A DNA stretch of 64,000 nt from Adiantum capillus-veneris (Eukaryota; Streptophyta; Polypodiopsida; Polypodiales; Pteridaceae): NCBI GenBank assembly GCA_014529385.2, contig CM043969.1, positions 29,962,946-30,026,945 on the forward strand. Reading direction: 5' to 3'. The position numbers and the translations under genes were made by a program. The notes under the pieces were generated by a model. That model was given only the letters and a program-made list of their open reading frames with translations. It ran no database searches and was not told the DNA's origin. Each line of letters begins with the position of its first letter. Positions within the stretch are counted from its first letter, which is position 1. This document shows positions 34,321 to 46,459 of the stretch, in pieces.

Positions 34321-34375
34321 CACTGTAAAATGGAAAAATTTATTAATCAATTACAAAGATAAAACCAAGAAAAAA

Positions 34376-37300
34376 CTATACACTATGGTTTAAGCATATG
34401 AGTATTCTATCTTTGGCATGCAATCTTGTGCATACTACCACTCTTTGTCGGTGATGTTCGTTTTGCATGCCTAATTTGCTTTTAGTCATTCTCTTATACT
34501 TACCCATATATAACCTTCTTTCCGTTGAATACTCGCCCATATATAACCTCTCAATATGCTGCAGACAACATGCTTCAAGCTTTTTGAGCAATGCTTCACT
34601 TTGAAGCATAAACTCTTAAGTTTATGGTTCTTATTCTTCCATACTCCCAACACTTGCTTCACAACCAATAAAGCATCTCTTTTAATTTGCAAGCGTCTAA
34701 TTCCCAATTGTAAGCAAATATGCAAACCACCTTCAAGAGCCATATATTTTGATTCATTGTTACTTTTGGCATCAAGTTTCAGCCCTTGCTTCCTCACTCA
34801 TAATCTTTCCTTGTGCATCATAAATGACAATGCCTTCTGAAGCAGCATCATGACTTCTTCGATAAGAACCATCAAAGTACAACAATGAAGCATTAGAGAT
34901 GGTAGGAGTCTCGATTTCCCTTTTCCACACCACTTCTTCTTAGACCAAAACCGGAGTATCCTTTTAGGTAAGAAGATCTGCTAAGGTAGCCCGAGTACTT
35001 TCCTCCACCAAAAAGGTGAATTGAAACTCTAGGAGCTCAATAACCCATCTCATCACTGTTTTTGATATATTTGAATTATTGAACAACTGAGGAAGCAATG
35101 AAAAACTGGTAAGAAAGGTGAATGCCTTTTGCAACAAATAGTGCATGAATTACCTGCAAGCATAAACCATACTGGTCATCACCAATTTAATTTCAAAAAA
35201 GTCTCTTTCATGAGAAGTCTTCACTCTCCTAGCATAATGAATAGGCTTCATATACTGAGATTCCTTCCCCCTTTGTAACAACATAGCTCCAACAGCATCA
35301 TCTCCTACTCATGGGTTGACATAACTCCTTTTCCCAATCAGGAGCTTGCATAAAAGGTACCGTACTCAAAACTTCTTTAACTTTGTCAAACACATCGTCA
35401 CACTCATGAGACCACTCCAAGGGATCATTCTTAATTGCTTTCTACAATGAATACAATAGCTGTGATGCCAAAGGTATAAAAGGAGACAGATATTTAACTT
35501 TTTGTATGAAAGTGGCCAACTGTCTGGTATCTTCAGGGGATGACAATAACAACAAAGACTCCACTTTCGCTAGATCTGCTTCAATCCCATTTTCTTAAAT
35601 AACATGCCCAAGAAGATTCACCCGTGGTTGTGCCAACTAACATTTTTTAGGATTGACCTGACCCCCACATTCATTATACCTGGCAAAAGTCATTTCAAGC
35701 TTTTGAACATGCTCTTTCCTTGAACAATATACACAAAATTCATCTATGAATCCTTTGACAAACTTCCCAAGAAATGGGGTAAGGACCCAATCTACTTTTC
35801 TTTCAAAGGCTCCTGGCCCATTTGTCAACCCAAAAGGAAGGCAACAAAAGCAAAAACAACCCCATGGCGTGATAAAAGTAGTTTTTTTCGTGTCTTCAGG
35901 AGCAAGGATAAGCTGAAAGTATCCTGAATACCCAAACACTGTATCTTTCAAAACCCGTCACTGCATCTAACAATTGATCAATAAAAGGCAAAGGGTAAGG
36001 ATCTTTCTTGGTCACCGTTTTTAGTGGCTTGTAATCAACACAAACTCTCCAATGTTGCCCTTTTTTCTTCGTGGTGACTACTACAGGGCTCACCCATTCA
36101 GCATTATCCATTGGCACAATGGACCCTGCATCCAAAAGCTTATCCACTTCTTCCTTTAAAGAATTCATCTATTCCTTACCCATCCTTCTTAATTTCTGCC
36201 ATATTGGCTTTGCCCCTTCAACTAGCTCAATCTTTAGAGGATCCCCGCCAAAACCCCTTATTTCTTGATATGAGGTAATGAAAAGATTTAGAAACCTTAT
36301 CAACATTGCTAAGTACTCCTTTATTTCTCCTTGTGTCAAATCAGTACTCAACATATTTTGAATCAACTCTTTCTTCACGGACAGTTCCTGTTTAGGTTGC
36401 ATCAAATCTTCAAGCTGCTCTAAACGGCTTGAAGCATTTATATTCCCTGATATTTGCAACACTTCAATAATTTTTTTTGTTCTTCGTCCAACAACAAGAA
36501 TGACACTTCACCCTCATCACTGGAACTCGAAGTAGTTCTACTTTCTGAGTCTTCAGAACTATCATCACTGGTAGTTTCAGACTCATCATTCTCACTCACA
36601 TCTTCAAGTGCCATAGGTTGTTTGGTAGTCATATGAAACACTTTCTTTTCACCCTTCTTGCCATACACACCGATTGTGCCCTGGCCCCAATCTTGCGTGA
36701 CACCAATAGCTCTCAACCAAGGTCGTCCCAAAATCAATGAAAGGCTCCCAAACTAGCAGGCATAACATGAAAGTTATCCATAACCTTCAGGTTAAAGACT
36801 TCGACTTCCAAATTCTTGATCATTCCCAAGCATTTCAATCCCAAACATTTAACTTTGGCATGGTTTGCTAGTCAAATCCAAAACCCAGATTTCGCATGTA
36901 ATGAGACCCACTCTCTCGACACATGACTGTGTGATCTCACAAACTTGAGCACCTCCATCAATGTAGGCTTCTCCCATTCCCACACCTTTCTGCCAAGCAT
37001 TCACCATAGGAAAAATATCGGGTAACTCTCCCACAGACAACACTCGGACTTGTCCATGCTTTGGCTCTTTTTCTGGATTCACTAATGACTTTCACTGCCT
37101 TTTAATTTTGGGTACCATATTCATCAACTGTCCAAATGTACAATCTACTTTCCTCCCAATCAGGTCTTCCTTTAAACTATAAGCTGTTTGGCCTTCTCCG
37201 AAAGGCAAATCTGTCACTTCAAACATCCAACAAGGCTTCCTCTTTCTCTTGGCTTTTGCATCTTCACCCTCCTTCTCCTTTCCTTTCTTTCTTCTAGGCC

Positions 37301-37910
37301 CTGGTGCTGCATAGCCTTCCCTCTTTCTTTTGCCTACTGAAAACACATCTATGTATTTCTTTTCAACCCGTACAATACCCACATGGCCACTCGAGGTTGA
37401 GGCTTGATTTTCTTGTCTAGTACGTTGATATCCCCGTATATCCAATGCATATTCATTAGCTCTGTTAGGAATCTGCTGAGGAAGTGGGAACATATTCCCT
37501 CCCATCATTGCTAGCTTTGAACAATAAGTGCTAATATGACCAAGTTCACCGCAATTATAACAAGTGGGAATGAACCTTCTCTGTGGCTCAAAACCACCTT
37601 GTCTGGCACGACCAACATTTGCATTAGGCTGAGCTTCACATGCCTCAGCCATTCCTCTATCACCCCCACGACCACGACCACGACCACCACCACCAAGAAC
37701 ATTCAGTCGTAATTCCTGCATCATGGTCATCATGTCTTGCATATTTTGTTGTAACTATTCAGTATTAGCAACCCTTTGAACAGGCTGGCCTCCAGCTTCT
37801 GTCTAACTCTCCTCCTTTTGGCTACCATTACTTTGCTCATGGACCGCTTTCCAGTATTCATTAAGCCTTTGCGCTTTCCACTCTTTCTCTCTGGCAATGG
37901 CGACTACCTA
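34376..37910 (-). pseudogene. outer Ty3/gypsy element: gag C-terminus, PR, RT and two RNase H domains
   Basis: Read right to left: the gag tail with a CCHC knuckle CYNCGELGHISTYC (frame 37092-37742); protease with IDGGAQVCEITQSC (36849-37082) and LGRPWL (36438-36737); reverse transcriptase pieces 36168-35896 (WRVCVDYKPLKTVTKKDPYPL) and 35951-35637. The RT catalytic box is FIDEF, so the second Asp of the usual xxDD is Glu (35739-35744). RNase H remnants follow: RWVIELLEFQFTFLVEESTR (34964-35146) resembles the gypsy-type RNase H end, and LLYFDGSYRR (about 34890) plus SNNESKYMALEGGL (34486-34797) matches a second, archaeal-type RNase H. Two RNase H domains mark the Tat lineage. No integrase or LTR is visible. 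The gag is cut at 37910 by the inserted 11-kb element and continues at 48934. Confidence 0.8.
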
Positions 37911-38154
37911 TGGAATTGGAGCTGATCTCTTGAGACAACTAATTCCACTGTTGAAGGATTTCAGCTACTTAGAGTAGAAAGAGTTCAGACAGCAGACTAG
38001 ACAGAAATCAGTGACTAGACTGAAATATGAATACTGAAATGAGAATCCGACTTAAAGACTCGAATAAAGTTCAGATTCAGATTCAGAATACTATTGAGAA
38101 GTCAGTATCACTGGAATATATATATATATCATGATTGAGATTTCAGTGAATATG

Positions 38155-38197
<43 letters not shown>

Positions 38198-38396
38198 TGT
38201 AGCCGATAATACTGCCACTGATGCTCAAGTGCAATTATAGCTCAGAGCGCTAATACAAGTGATAACAATTGCCAACCCGATATCAAAGTAATGGGCCCTA
38301 TTTATATGCTTCACGTTTATTGTAGTAATTACTAAGTGATTCATTGCCCATCTTCTAAGAACACGTTCCCACATGGTGACGTGCTAGCCATCCACA
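37911..38396 (-). repeat. 3' LTR of the inserted gypsy element
   Basis: Minus-strand ends are TGTGGATGGC and CAATTCCA, giving TG...CA termini. It contains a (GA)n run of about 33 bp (38160-38193), which is only about 14 bp in the other LTR, and an AT dinucleotide stretch. Confidence 0.92.
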
Positions 38397-38413
38397 TCCT
38401 TCCCTTCTTTCTT
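38397..38413 (-). other. polypurine tract
   Basis: The minus strand reads AAGAAAGAAGGGAAGGA immediately before the 3' LTR. This is the expected position and composition for plus-strand priming, and it fixes the element's orientation. Confidence 0.9.
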
Positions 38414-38756
38414 GAATTTTGGCAAGATTCCAAAATTTCTGAAAAATCCATTGTCTGGTTCTGATGTTGACAATCCATCTTCTGGTGGATTGTCAGAGTC
38501 TGACATTGAGAAGATGGTGAAGGATGGAGAGATCTAGAAAGCTCACAGATTACGAGAGATAGCTGAAAAGGCCAAGGTGGAGCTGTCATCTCTCCCTGCC
38601 TGCTGAGAAGAAAAGTCGCCCCTAAATTCTGAGGTAGAACTACCCAGTATCCTTCCATTGGACCGTCTTCCTTTTGCCCTTGCTCTTTGACCGTGTTGGT
38701 GCCTGAGAAGTTCCAGCATCAGCGTTCTCCTTCTCCATCAGTCGGTAAATGGCCTC

Positions 38757-39992
38757 CTACTCAAGCTGATCCCGCCGGTTTGTGGTCATCTCTACCTCAC
38801 AAGGTGTGAGAGAATGATAGGTTTTGGTGTTAGGATCATAGAGTGTACACCTGCCCTTGGTCAGTCTGGTTCTGGCCAGTTTATGACAATGCGAAGCATT
38901 ATGGATCCATCCTTGTGGAAGAGGCTGATTTGTTTTGACGCGCGCTTCGAACAGAATCTCAGCCATCTCCCTGTACTGCGGTGATAGACCCGGCTTTGCT
39001 GCAATGTCTTTCTCAGGCAGTTTGGAAGATTTGATTGTAAGCTGCAGTAGCTGATTAGTAATCCTAGTCAATCCTCTGACCTGAATCTTTCACTGGCCCA
39101 TACACAGCTGAATCCTCTCTAGCTCTTCCTTTATTGCCTGGATGTCATTGATTTGAAGAACATCATTGAACAATGTCTGCCAAGTCTTCCATTCTACAGT
39201 TGATCGCTCATACCAATCCTGAAGCTCATCAGTTATTTTGAAATATGTGAGTCGATCAACTGGTTCTTGATGTTGAGGATACAGTGCTGGAAAAAATCGT
39301 GGCAACTCAGTTTCTCTTGCTGGAACAGCATACAAGAGAACTGGAGAATGAGGCACAAATTCCAGGAAATTCAGAACTTCGTGGTTCTCTTGTTGCATCA
39401 TCTTCCTAGTAATTCTTACTAGCTGGAATAAGGTGCGGAGAGCAGTTTCCTGTGCTCCGACGGACATGCGAGTTTGAGGTCCTCTGCTGGTGGCTGTCTG
39501 GTCCTCCAGGATGGCTTTCACTCTCTCGTCCAAAACACGTCTGGCAGTTTGCGGTTGAACGAGAACATCCTTAAGGTGGACCCTCACGTCCTTCATGCAG
39601 CGGTAAGTTGGTTTGTTACCCAGCAGAAGTTCCAGTTCTAAAGCTAAGGACTGACAATCTGCAATAGACTGTCTTTGCCAGTACGGGTTTACCACTTTCT
39701 CATCAGCATTGAGTATCCATTCTGGAACTCGTTCCAACAGCTGAATTGTACTCGGATGCGTAGGTAGTCTACAAGCTTCCTTATCATGAAAAGCAGTAGA
39801 TTTCCAGTGTTCCACCATTTCCCTGGCTCCTACATATAGTCTTTGGAACCTTTCTAAATCAGTCCACAAAGTATCATCCTCCAGATACTGTCTGGTGATG
39901 GAGGCATGTTGATGTCTCAACTGCTTATTTAAGGTAATGAGTTGTAGTGAATGCTGATGATCCTTCACTAGTCCTTCATCCTGAGCCTTCAT
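38757..39992 (-). pseudogene. extra ORF 3 of the inserted element, unknown
   Basis: Frame 39992-39090 (300 codons) and frame 39071-38757 (104 codons) lie in the same phase, separated by one TGA at 39087, so they formed one protein of about 410 residues. The composition is mixed helical with many Gln/Glu/Arg, e.g. TLWTDLERFQRLYVGAREMV and WYERSTVEWKTWQTLFNDV. I recognise no domain, signal peptide or membrane segment, so an envelope role is not supported. It lies in sense orientation between integrase and the 3' LTR. Confidence 0.6.
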
Positions 39993-40093
39993 TTTCCCTT
40001 TAGCCTCTCTGTTGTGATGGGACTGATTAGTTAGCTCATCTCTAGTGTTATTGGGCTATTGTTCTTCAGTCTGCTGATGACCCGACTGTTGTT

Positions 40094-40810
40094 CTATTTC
40101 CTGTCTTTCTTGTTGTTCCTCAGTCTGGTCTGGTTGGTCTGGCTGTGACTGGCCTCCTTCATCTGGCCCTCTCCCATCAATACCTGGTCCTGGAGGTGGA
40201 GATGGTGGTGGGGCATCATCATCATCGTGTGTATGCTCGGTTTCTTGATCATCTTCCTCCTTATCAGCTTCATCTTCTTCTTCTTCGTCATCCTCCTCTG
40301 GGATGTCTGCTGCTCAATATAATCCATGATGGCTTGGTTCATCAGAGCATTGTTGAACTTACTCACCTTGTCCTGCAAATCACTTTGCAGACTTTCCATC
40401 AAGGATTTTAAATTTTCTAAATCAAAAACAGCATTGTCTGCGGGGTTCAAAATTTCAAACAAGCTATTGTAGATGTATCTGTCCGTCAGCGAACGCTTCA
40501 GAGCTGTATGGTGTAATAGCAGCTTTCTAAATTCTGCCCACTTCGTTCTGAGCCCCATCTTAGCTCGCTCTGCAGCTCTTGATGCTTCATTCCTTTGACT
40601 CTTTATGATCATAATTTCAGACTCAGCTTTAGCTAACTTTTTGTTCAACTCTTGAGCTCTCTCTGATTGAGCTTGCAATACCTTGTGTTGTATGTTTTGC
40701 GCTTCCTGGGCTTTCTGGAGTGTGGCAATTTGATGTTGTGCTTCTGCCAATTCTTGTTTAAGCTTTTTAACTTCATCTTCTGATCCAACAGCTTCCACCA
40801 ATTTTCCCAC
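40094..40810 (-). pseudogene. extra ORF 2 of the inserted element, coiled coil
   Basis: 238 codons. Residues about 10-100 form a long Gln/Glu/Lys/Ala-rich coiled coil (KKLKQELAEAQHQIATLQKA...). A more ordinary segment follows (NSLFEILNPADNAVFDLENL), and after about residue 170 a Lys/Met/His-rich tail that is probably read out of frame, because the overlapping frame there encodes an acidic stretch. It is closely spaced after ORF 1 (30 bp) in another phase, so a single longer protein broken by indels is possible. No known family recognised. Confidence 0.55.
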
Positions 40811-40839
40811 TTACAACTGACAATGTTATTCCAAGAGGA

Positions 40840-42359
40840 CTATATCAGTACTGAACATCTGTCTTTGACCGTTGTTGGATCATAATCAATTGGTTCATAT
40901 ATTGCCACAGGAGCCACATAAGGTAGAGATGCATAATCAGTTTTGGTGAGTGAGAGATGCCCTCTCAATTTTTGAGTTTGCATTTGCTGTAGCTTATCCT
41001 TTTTAACCAGTTGCAGAGGGTTTTGAGAAATGAACGGAATTGTTTCAGACATAGTTGAGGACGCTGGACCTTTCCCCTTATCCAGTTGATTCCTGCTTTT
41101 GTCTCCTGACTGGTCTGGTACCTTCGCCTCAGTAACTGGCTTTACCTGATCCTTCCCAGATCCAGTAGCAACTGTCTGTTTGACAACTGTCTGATTAGGT
41201 ACAGTTGTCTTAGTGCTCGCTGCCTTTACCTGGCTTTCGATGTGCTTCAAGAATTCACTGCTTTTGGTCAGTGTAATTCTTGGTTTCTTTGAACTACTAG
41301 CTTCCTCTGCAGTAGATTTCCTTTTCAGGTCCTTGGAAGTTGTTTGACTGTCCATTTCCTCATCGTCTGAGGACAGTTCAATTTTCTTCGGTTCAGAAAT
41401 GGGTTGCTCATTCCATGCCAGCTTCACCTGCTCATTAATATCTGCAGCAGTAGCCCAATACAGAAATTGCCAGACATACCATGCCTTGAAAACAGTTTGA
41501 GATTTCAACTTGGCAGTCTTTTGAAGTACATTATGCGAGAGTATTTGACACAGGTTGATATGGACTTGTGGATCCAGTATCTTGGCCAATAGCATAGCAA
41601 ATAATTTTTCTGACACATAAGTTGGGTTATTCTTAAGACTGACTACTTCGGCTACAAACCTGTACGCAGCGGAGGCTTCCAGTCCTGCTACTGGAACTCC
41701 TTGAGCACTTGCCTTACGCTTCTTTCGAGCTGCTTCATCCTCCTTTAGAGCAATACTTATTTGTTGCGCAGTTGCCACCGATGGTTTAGGCTCATTAGGC
41801 ATTCTAAATGAAAATGCAATGGCTTCTGGTGTCACTGACACCCTCCTATTATTTATCATAGCACTGTTGTTTTCTACATCAAAAGAATCAAGAACTTGCT
41901 CGATGATCCCTCCATCAAAAGCAATCCTTGTCGCTTGCAATATAACTCGCAGATCCCAGAGTTGTAGCAGAGTCTTTGCATGATCAGTAAAGACATATCG
42001 TTGGATTTTACTGTATGGAAGAACAAGAAGGCTTTCCTTTGCCTCTATAATTATAGCCTGGGTTTCTGCAAGAGTTTCCTCCATCTTCTCTAATCGTTTC
42101 CTTCTACCCATACACTGTGAGGTCGACGACGATGAAACAGGCGAAGGCGAAGAGGACTTACTTGTGTTAAAGCCGTTCTTGGTGTCATTGGTAAGGTTGT
42201 CTGACAGTCAACTGTCTCGTCGGAGGTCGAAGTTTGTGGTTGTAGTGAAGAGACCTCGGATCTCGGCGATGGTGAATGGTTGATAGGAGGAAAGCGTCGC
42301 GCAGGAGATTTATGAGGAAAAATGTTAACTCTCTTGACTGTTATACGTGTTCGCGCCAT
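40840..42359 (-). pseudogene. extra ORF 1 of the inserted element
   Basis: The 423-codon frame 42111-40840 starts MGRRKRLEKMEETLAETQ. Its N-terminal 210 residues are folded-looking (FTDHAKTLLQLWDLRVILQ; VSVTPEAIAFSFRMPNE; FKAWYVWQFLYWATAADI), and the rest is a Ser/Thr/Lys-rich, probably disordered tail with basic KDLKRK and SSKKPR patches that could act in nuclear import. An upstream frame from ATG 42359 (MARTRITVKRVNIF) runs into it with a one-base shift near 42150, so the original start may be 42359. Extra sense ORFs after integrase are known in some plant Tat-lineage elements, usually with no assigned function. None is assigned here. Confidence 0.65.
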
Positions 42360-42701
42360 AAAATCTCCACTACTCGCCGCTCCTAGACTTGTGTGCGCCG
42401 TCGCTAACGTGGCAAACATGCATTGGACAAGACTGCAACCCATCCTTGTAATAATTATCACTGGCATACCATTTGACCGTTGACCACTTAAAATTTGGAA
42501 AGTGTGTTCATAATGGTTCTGAACTGATTCCCACTCTGGCTGGCTCATACTGGTACTGGTCTTTAAATCAGCCTGATCTGATTCTTCAGGTACTAGTTCT
42601 GAAGCTGGAACTGGTTGCACATGGAAAAGACAAAAAATATCTGATTCTGGTATCTCTTGATCAACAACCTCCAGTTCCTTAGTGACTTCTTCTAATCCAG
42701 T

Positions 42702-44006
42702 TTATCTGGTCTCTGAGTAATAAAGTTTGATCTTTGCTCCATTATATACTCCTGGCAACATTAGTCCAGATAAGTCTTTTAATCTGATTGTGCCATCGGA
42801 AAAGACCCAATCAACCTCAAAAGGTCCTGCCCAAGCAATCTTCAAATTCAGCTTCTTTGGACCCATTCTTGACTGATATAGAAGCACTAAGTCTCCTTTC
42901 TGGAATCCTCGAACTTTAATTCGACGATCATGCCAGTGCTTCCTTCTTTGTTGAACAATTGCCTATTCCAATATAGCCCTTTGCCTGAGTTCATCTAACT
43001 GCAGCAGTTGATCCAGTCTTTGCTTAAGATTATGGTTGAAGTCTAATCCATACTTTACAGCCATTCTCAGACTGGGGATTACAAACTCCATAGGAACCAC
43101 TGCTTCAGTACCATACACCATTCTGAATGGTGTCATTCCAATAGTTACCTTATAATCTGTTCTATAAGCCCATAGAGTAGTCTGAAGCTTCAAATCCCAC
43201 TGGTCTGGTTTCTTTTGCACCACCTTAGTGAGAATAGTCTTAATTGTCTTATTGCTACTTTCAGCCTGTCCATTGCATCTGGGATAGTAAGGAGTAGATT
43301 TCCAATGCTTGACTGAAAGCATATTCAATAGGATTTCCATAGTATCATTGATAAAGTGTGTCCCTTGCTCGGTCACAATTTCCACTGGACATCTATATCG
43401 GCAGACAATATTCTCAAACAGAAACCTCGCAGCTGACTTGGCTGTGTTGTCAGGAAGAGCTTTAGCTTCAACCCACTTGGTAACATAACAAGTAGCCATC
43501 ACGATGTACTTGTTCTTCCTGGGAGTCACCTTCTTAAAAGGTCCCATAAAATCCAATCCCCATTTCATGAATACTCCCAATGGTTGTATTGGCATTAAGG
43601 GAGTCATGTCTGCAGCTGTTGGTCGGCCCATTCTCTGGCATATATCACAAATTTTACAAAAGCTTCTGACATCAGCAATCATTGTTTGCCACCACAGGCC
43701 TGCTTACAGAATCTTCTTGTAGGTTACTTCGTTGGAAAAGTGTCCACCAGACTCTCCATTATGTGCCTCTGAGATAACTTGCATTCTTCCCTCCATTGGA
43801 ACACATTTCCGAAGTATACCATCCACACCCAATCGATAAAGTACTCCCCCAATGATGGTAAATTTCAGGCTTTTTATGATCAGAGCCTTCTTCTGATTCT
43901 GTTTCCAATCTTCTGGAAAGGCACCTTGGGAAAGGAACTGATAAATATCATACCATTCAGGATCCACTGATTCTTCTGCTTCTAGCTGAAATAAATTGGC
44001 ATCCAC
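42702..44006 (-). pseudogene. integrase of the inserted gypsy element
   Basis: Frame 44006-43704 carries the zinc-binding His pair (AHNGESGGHFS). A stop at 43704 is followed in phase by 43682-42963, with the matching CKICDIC, then the catalytic core: Asp (WGLDFMGPF), Glu where the second Asp is expected (VTEQGTHF, 43368-43370), and Glu 35 residues later (GQAESSNKT). The region TPFRMVYGTEAVVPMEF and a GPF-type C-terminal module (AWAGPFEVDWVF, 42702-42887) follow. The order and 35-residue spacing are those of retroviral-type DD35E integrases. The D-to-E change at the second catalytic residue, the stop, and the break near 42960 indicate an inactive copy. Confidence 0.9.
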
Positions 44007-44010
44007 TGGT

Positions 44011-45349
44011 TCATCTCAGAGGTGATTCTGAAAATCCTTCTGTACTTCTGGAAAGAAAGTCAGCTCCACAGTGGTTTCCGCCAGGCTTATGGAAAATTCT
44101 GAACTCAAATTCCATAAGGAACATCATCCATCTTATCATCCTGCCTTGAATAATGACTTTGTTAATCAGAAACAGAAGAGCTTGATGATCCACATAAAAA
44201 TGGAATAACTTCCCCAATAGGTAATGCCTGAATTTTGTAGCGCTAAAAACCATTCCGAGGGCTTCTCTTTTAGTAGTCGTATAGCCTTGTTCAGCCTGAC
44301 TGAATCTCCGACTAGCAAAATAGACCGAATAGTCTGTTCTGCCATCTGGCTGAGCTAATATTGCCCCCATTTCCAATCCTGAAGCATCAACGTGTACATG
44401 AAAAATGATATCCCAGTTTGGCTGCCTGAGGACTGGTTTACTGGTAATGGCTTTTTTCAAATTCTAGAAACTCTCCTCACACTCAGCAGTCCAATTGAAC
44501 TTACTGGTCTTTTTTGTAAGCTCATATAGTGGTACTACTTGAGAAGAAAATTTGTGTACAAATCTTCTATAAAAATTCACATACCCCAAAAAAGAACTCA
44601 ACTCAGAAGCAATTCTGGGTGATTTAGCTTGTTGGACACACTGTATTTTGTCATTGGCCATTTCTATTCCATTGCGGGAAACCACATGTCCCAGTAGCTG
44701 TCCCTTCCAAACCAAAAATACTGATTTAAATGGATTCAAGCAAGTCTTTTTCTCCTGACAGCATTTAAAAACCATCTCTAGGAATAGAAGGTGTTGTTCC
44801 TCAGCTGAATAGACAATGAAGTCATCCATGAAAATGACGAGGAACCGATGAAGATTCATTAAACATATCAATCATACACCGCTGAAAAGTAGCTGGTGCA
44901 TTGCACAGGCCAAAAGGCATCACCAGATACATAAATGCTCCCCACTCAGTGATGAAAGTGGTCTTGGCCCTATCTTCCGGAGCAATCTGTAACTGGTTAT
45001 AGCCGCTATAACCATCCATGAAGCTATACATCTCATATCCTGCGATCTCATCAAGCAACATATCAGTAAAAGGTAAGGGAAATGGATCCTTAATGGTCTG
45101 GGCATTTAGTTTCCTATAGTCGACACAAACCCTTAATTTCCCATTCTTCTTAGGAACGACAACTATTGGAAATAACGAATCACTGCTTTCTACTTCTGTA
45201 ATGAAACCAGCCTTGAGAAGATTATCAATCTCCTCCTTGACCTTCTTTGCATAGTTAGGGTTCATCCGGTATCTTTGTAGTCTGACTGGCCTAGCGTCCA
45301 GTTTTAGTGGTATTCGATGCTTACAGACTTCAGGATATACTCCCTTCAA
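44011..45349 (-). pseudogene. reverse transcriptase and RNase H of the inserted gypsy element
   Basis: Frame 45349-44822 holds the fingers and palm (KLRVCVDYRKLNAQTIKDPF; SFMDGYSGYNQL; MPFGLCNAPATFQR). A frameshift near 44850 moves into 44871-44464, which has the catalytic FMDDFIVYS box and the thumb (FLGYVNFYRRFV). A TAG at 44461 separates it from RNase H 44460-44011, with HVDASGLEMGAIL, the DHQAL block and a GADFLSR end. All key RT Asp residues are present. One frameshift and one stop are the visible defects. The gene lies between protease and integrase as in all gypsy elements. Confidence 0.92.
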
Positions 45350-45385
45350 ATCTGTATGTTCCCAGGCAAATACATCTCTATAGTT

Positions 45386-46348
45386 CTAGAACATTGTCGG
45401 TGCCTTTTCCTTCATTGCCGGTTTCAGGTGCTTGTTGACTTTGATCATTCTGGGATTTTCCTCTGATCCCAGGTTCCAGTCCTCTACTTCCTGATCATCT
45501 GGAAGCAACCAGTTGGGTCCCCCTCCTTTTCGTTTGGTCGACTCTTCAGCGTAGTCCCAATAAGGCCCATTCATTTCTGAATCATTATTCTGATCAGGTG
45601 GATATTCTTCTGGACATGCTGATTCTTCCATTATATCAGTATCAGCTGGTTCCTCCATTCTTCCAGTTAGCTGAACGGTTCTTTCCCCTGTATTGACTTC
45701 AGTGAATTGGTCAGGGAATTGTTTCTTCTGCTTGTCAGCTTTCTCTTTGTTTAGTATGACTGCATTCAAATCAATTTTTTCCAAAGGAAAGATGTTCATT
45801 GCTGCCAGCATTCGCTCAATTTTCTTAGCTCGGTATTTCTGCCACAACTCCTTCGGCCTCAGTTCCTTTCTCCAGCTCCTGGTGTTGTTGGTCTGGATTT
45901 TGATTCTGCCACTTGTCCCTTCTATGGTTAAAGTCTGGTTTGCGTAGTCATGAACAGCATGTGCTGTTCTTAACCATGGGCGGCCTAATAGCATTCCATG
46001 TGCACCCTGCACATCCAAAACTAGGAACCTAGTTTTGAATTTTTCCCTCCCCACTCTTATCTACATGTTTTCAATCATGCCCGTTGCTTGTATGACTCGA
46101 TGATCTGCCATTCTTACTTTGAATGGTGTTGGTTTCATGTTGGTGATACCCATTCTTTGTTGAAGATGGGTTCCCATTATATTGACTCCTGCTCCTCCAT
46201 CCAGTATGACACTTGAGAGAGGTTCCCACTGCTTCCTGACCTTGTAATCTACCTGAATAAGTGGAACTTCATCATCCCGGACAGCCGTCAGGTCTACTGT
46301 TCTAGTGTTTGCCTCAATCTTCCTACGCTGCCTAATAAAGTTGGCCAC
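45386..46348 (-). pseudogene. aspartic protease region of the inserted gypsy element
   Basis: The active-site box VILDGGAGVNIM (frame 46348-46061) is the D-G-G form common in some plant gypsy elements in place of D-S/T-G. A TAG at 46058 lies in phase with the continuation 46054-45386, where LGRPWLRTAHAV closes the protease fold. An acidic linker rich in Glu, Asp and Pro leads to RT. Confidence 0.85.
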
Positions 46349-46459
46349 CTCAAGTAAGGTCTTTCTTATATCCTCTAGCTCTACAGTCAGCTTCTGGATT
46401 CTATCACAAATTTTTGTGTGAATTTCCTCTTGCTCTGGGTCAGACTGATTGTCAAAGCT

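Noticed and set aside
40145-40411. Plus-strand His/Leu-rich ORF
   Set aside because: Antisense shadow of the inserted element's extra ORF 2.
38757-42359. Extra ORFs as an envelope gene
   Set aside because: No signal peptide, hydrophobic membrane segment or cleavage site is visible. They look cytosolic or nuclear, and partly coiled coil.
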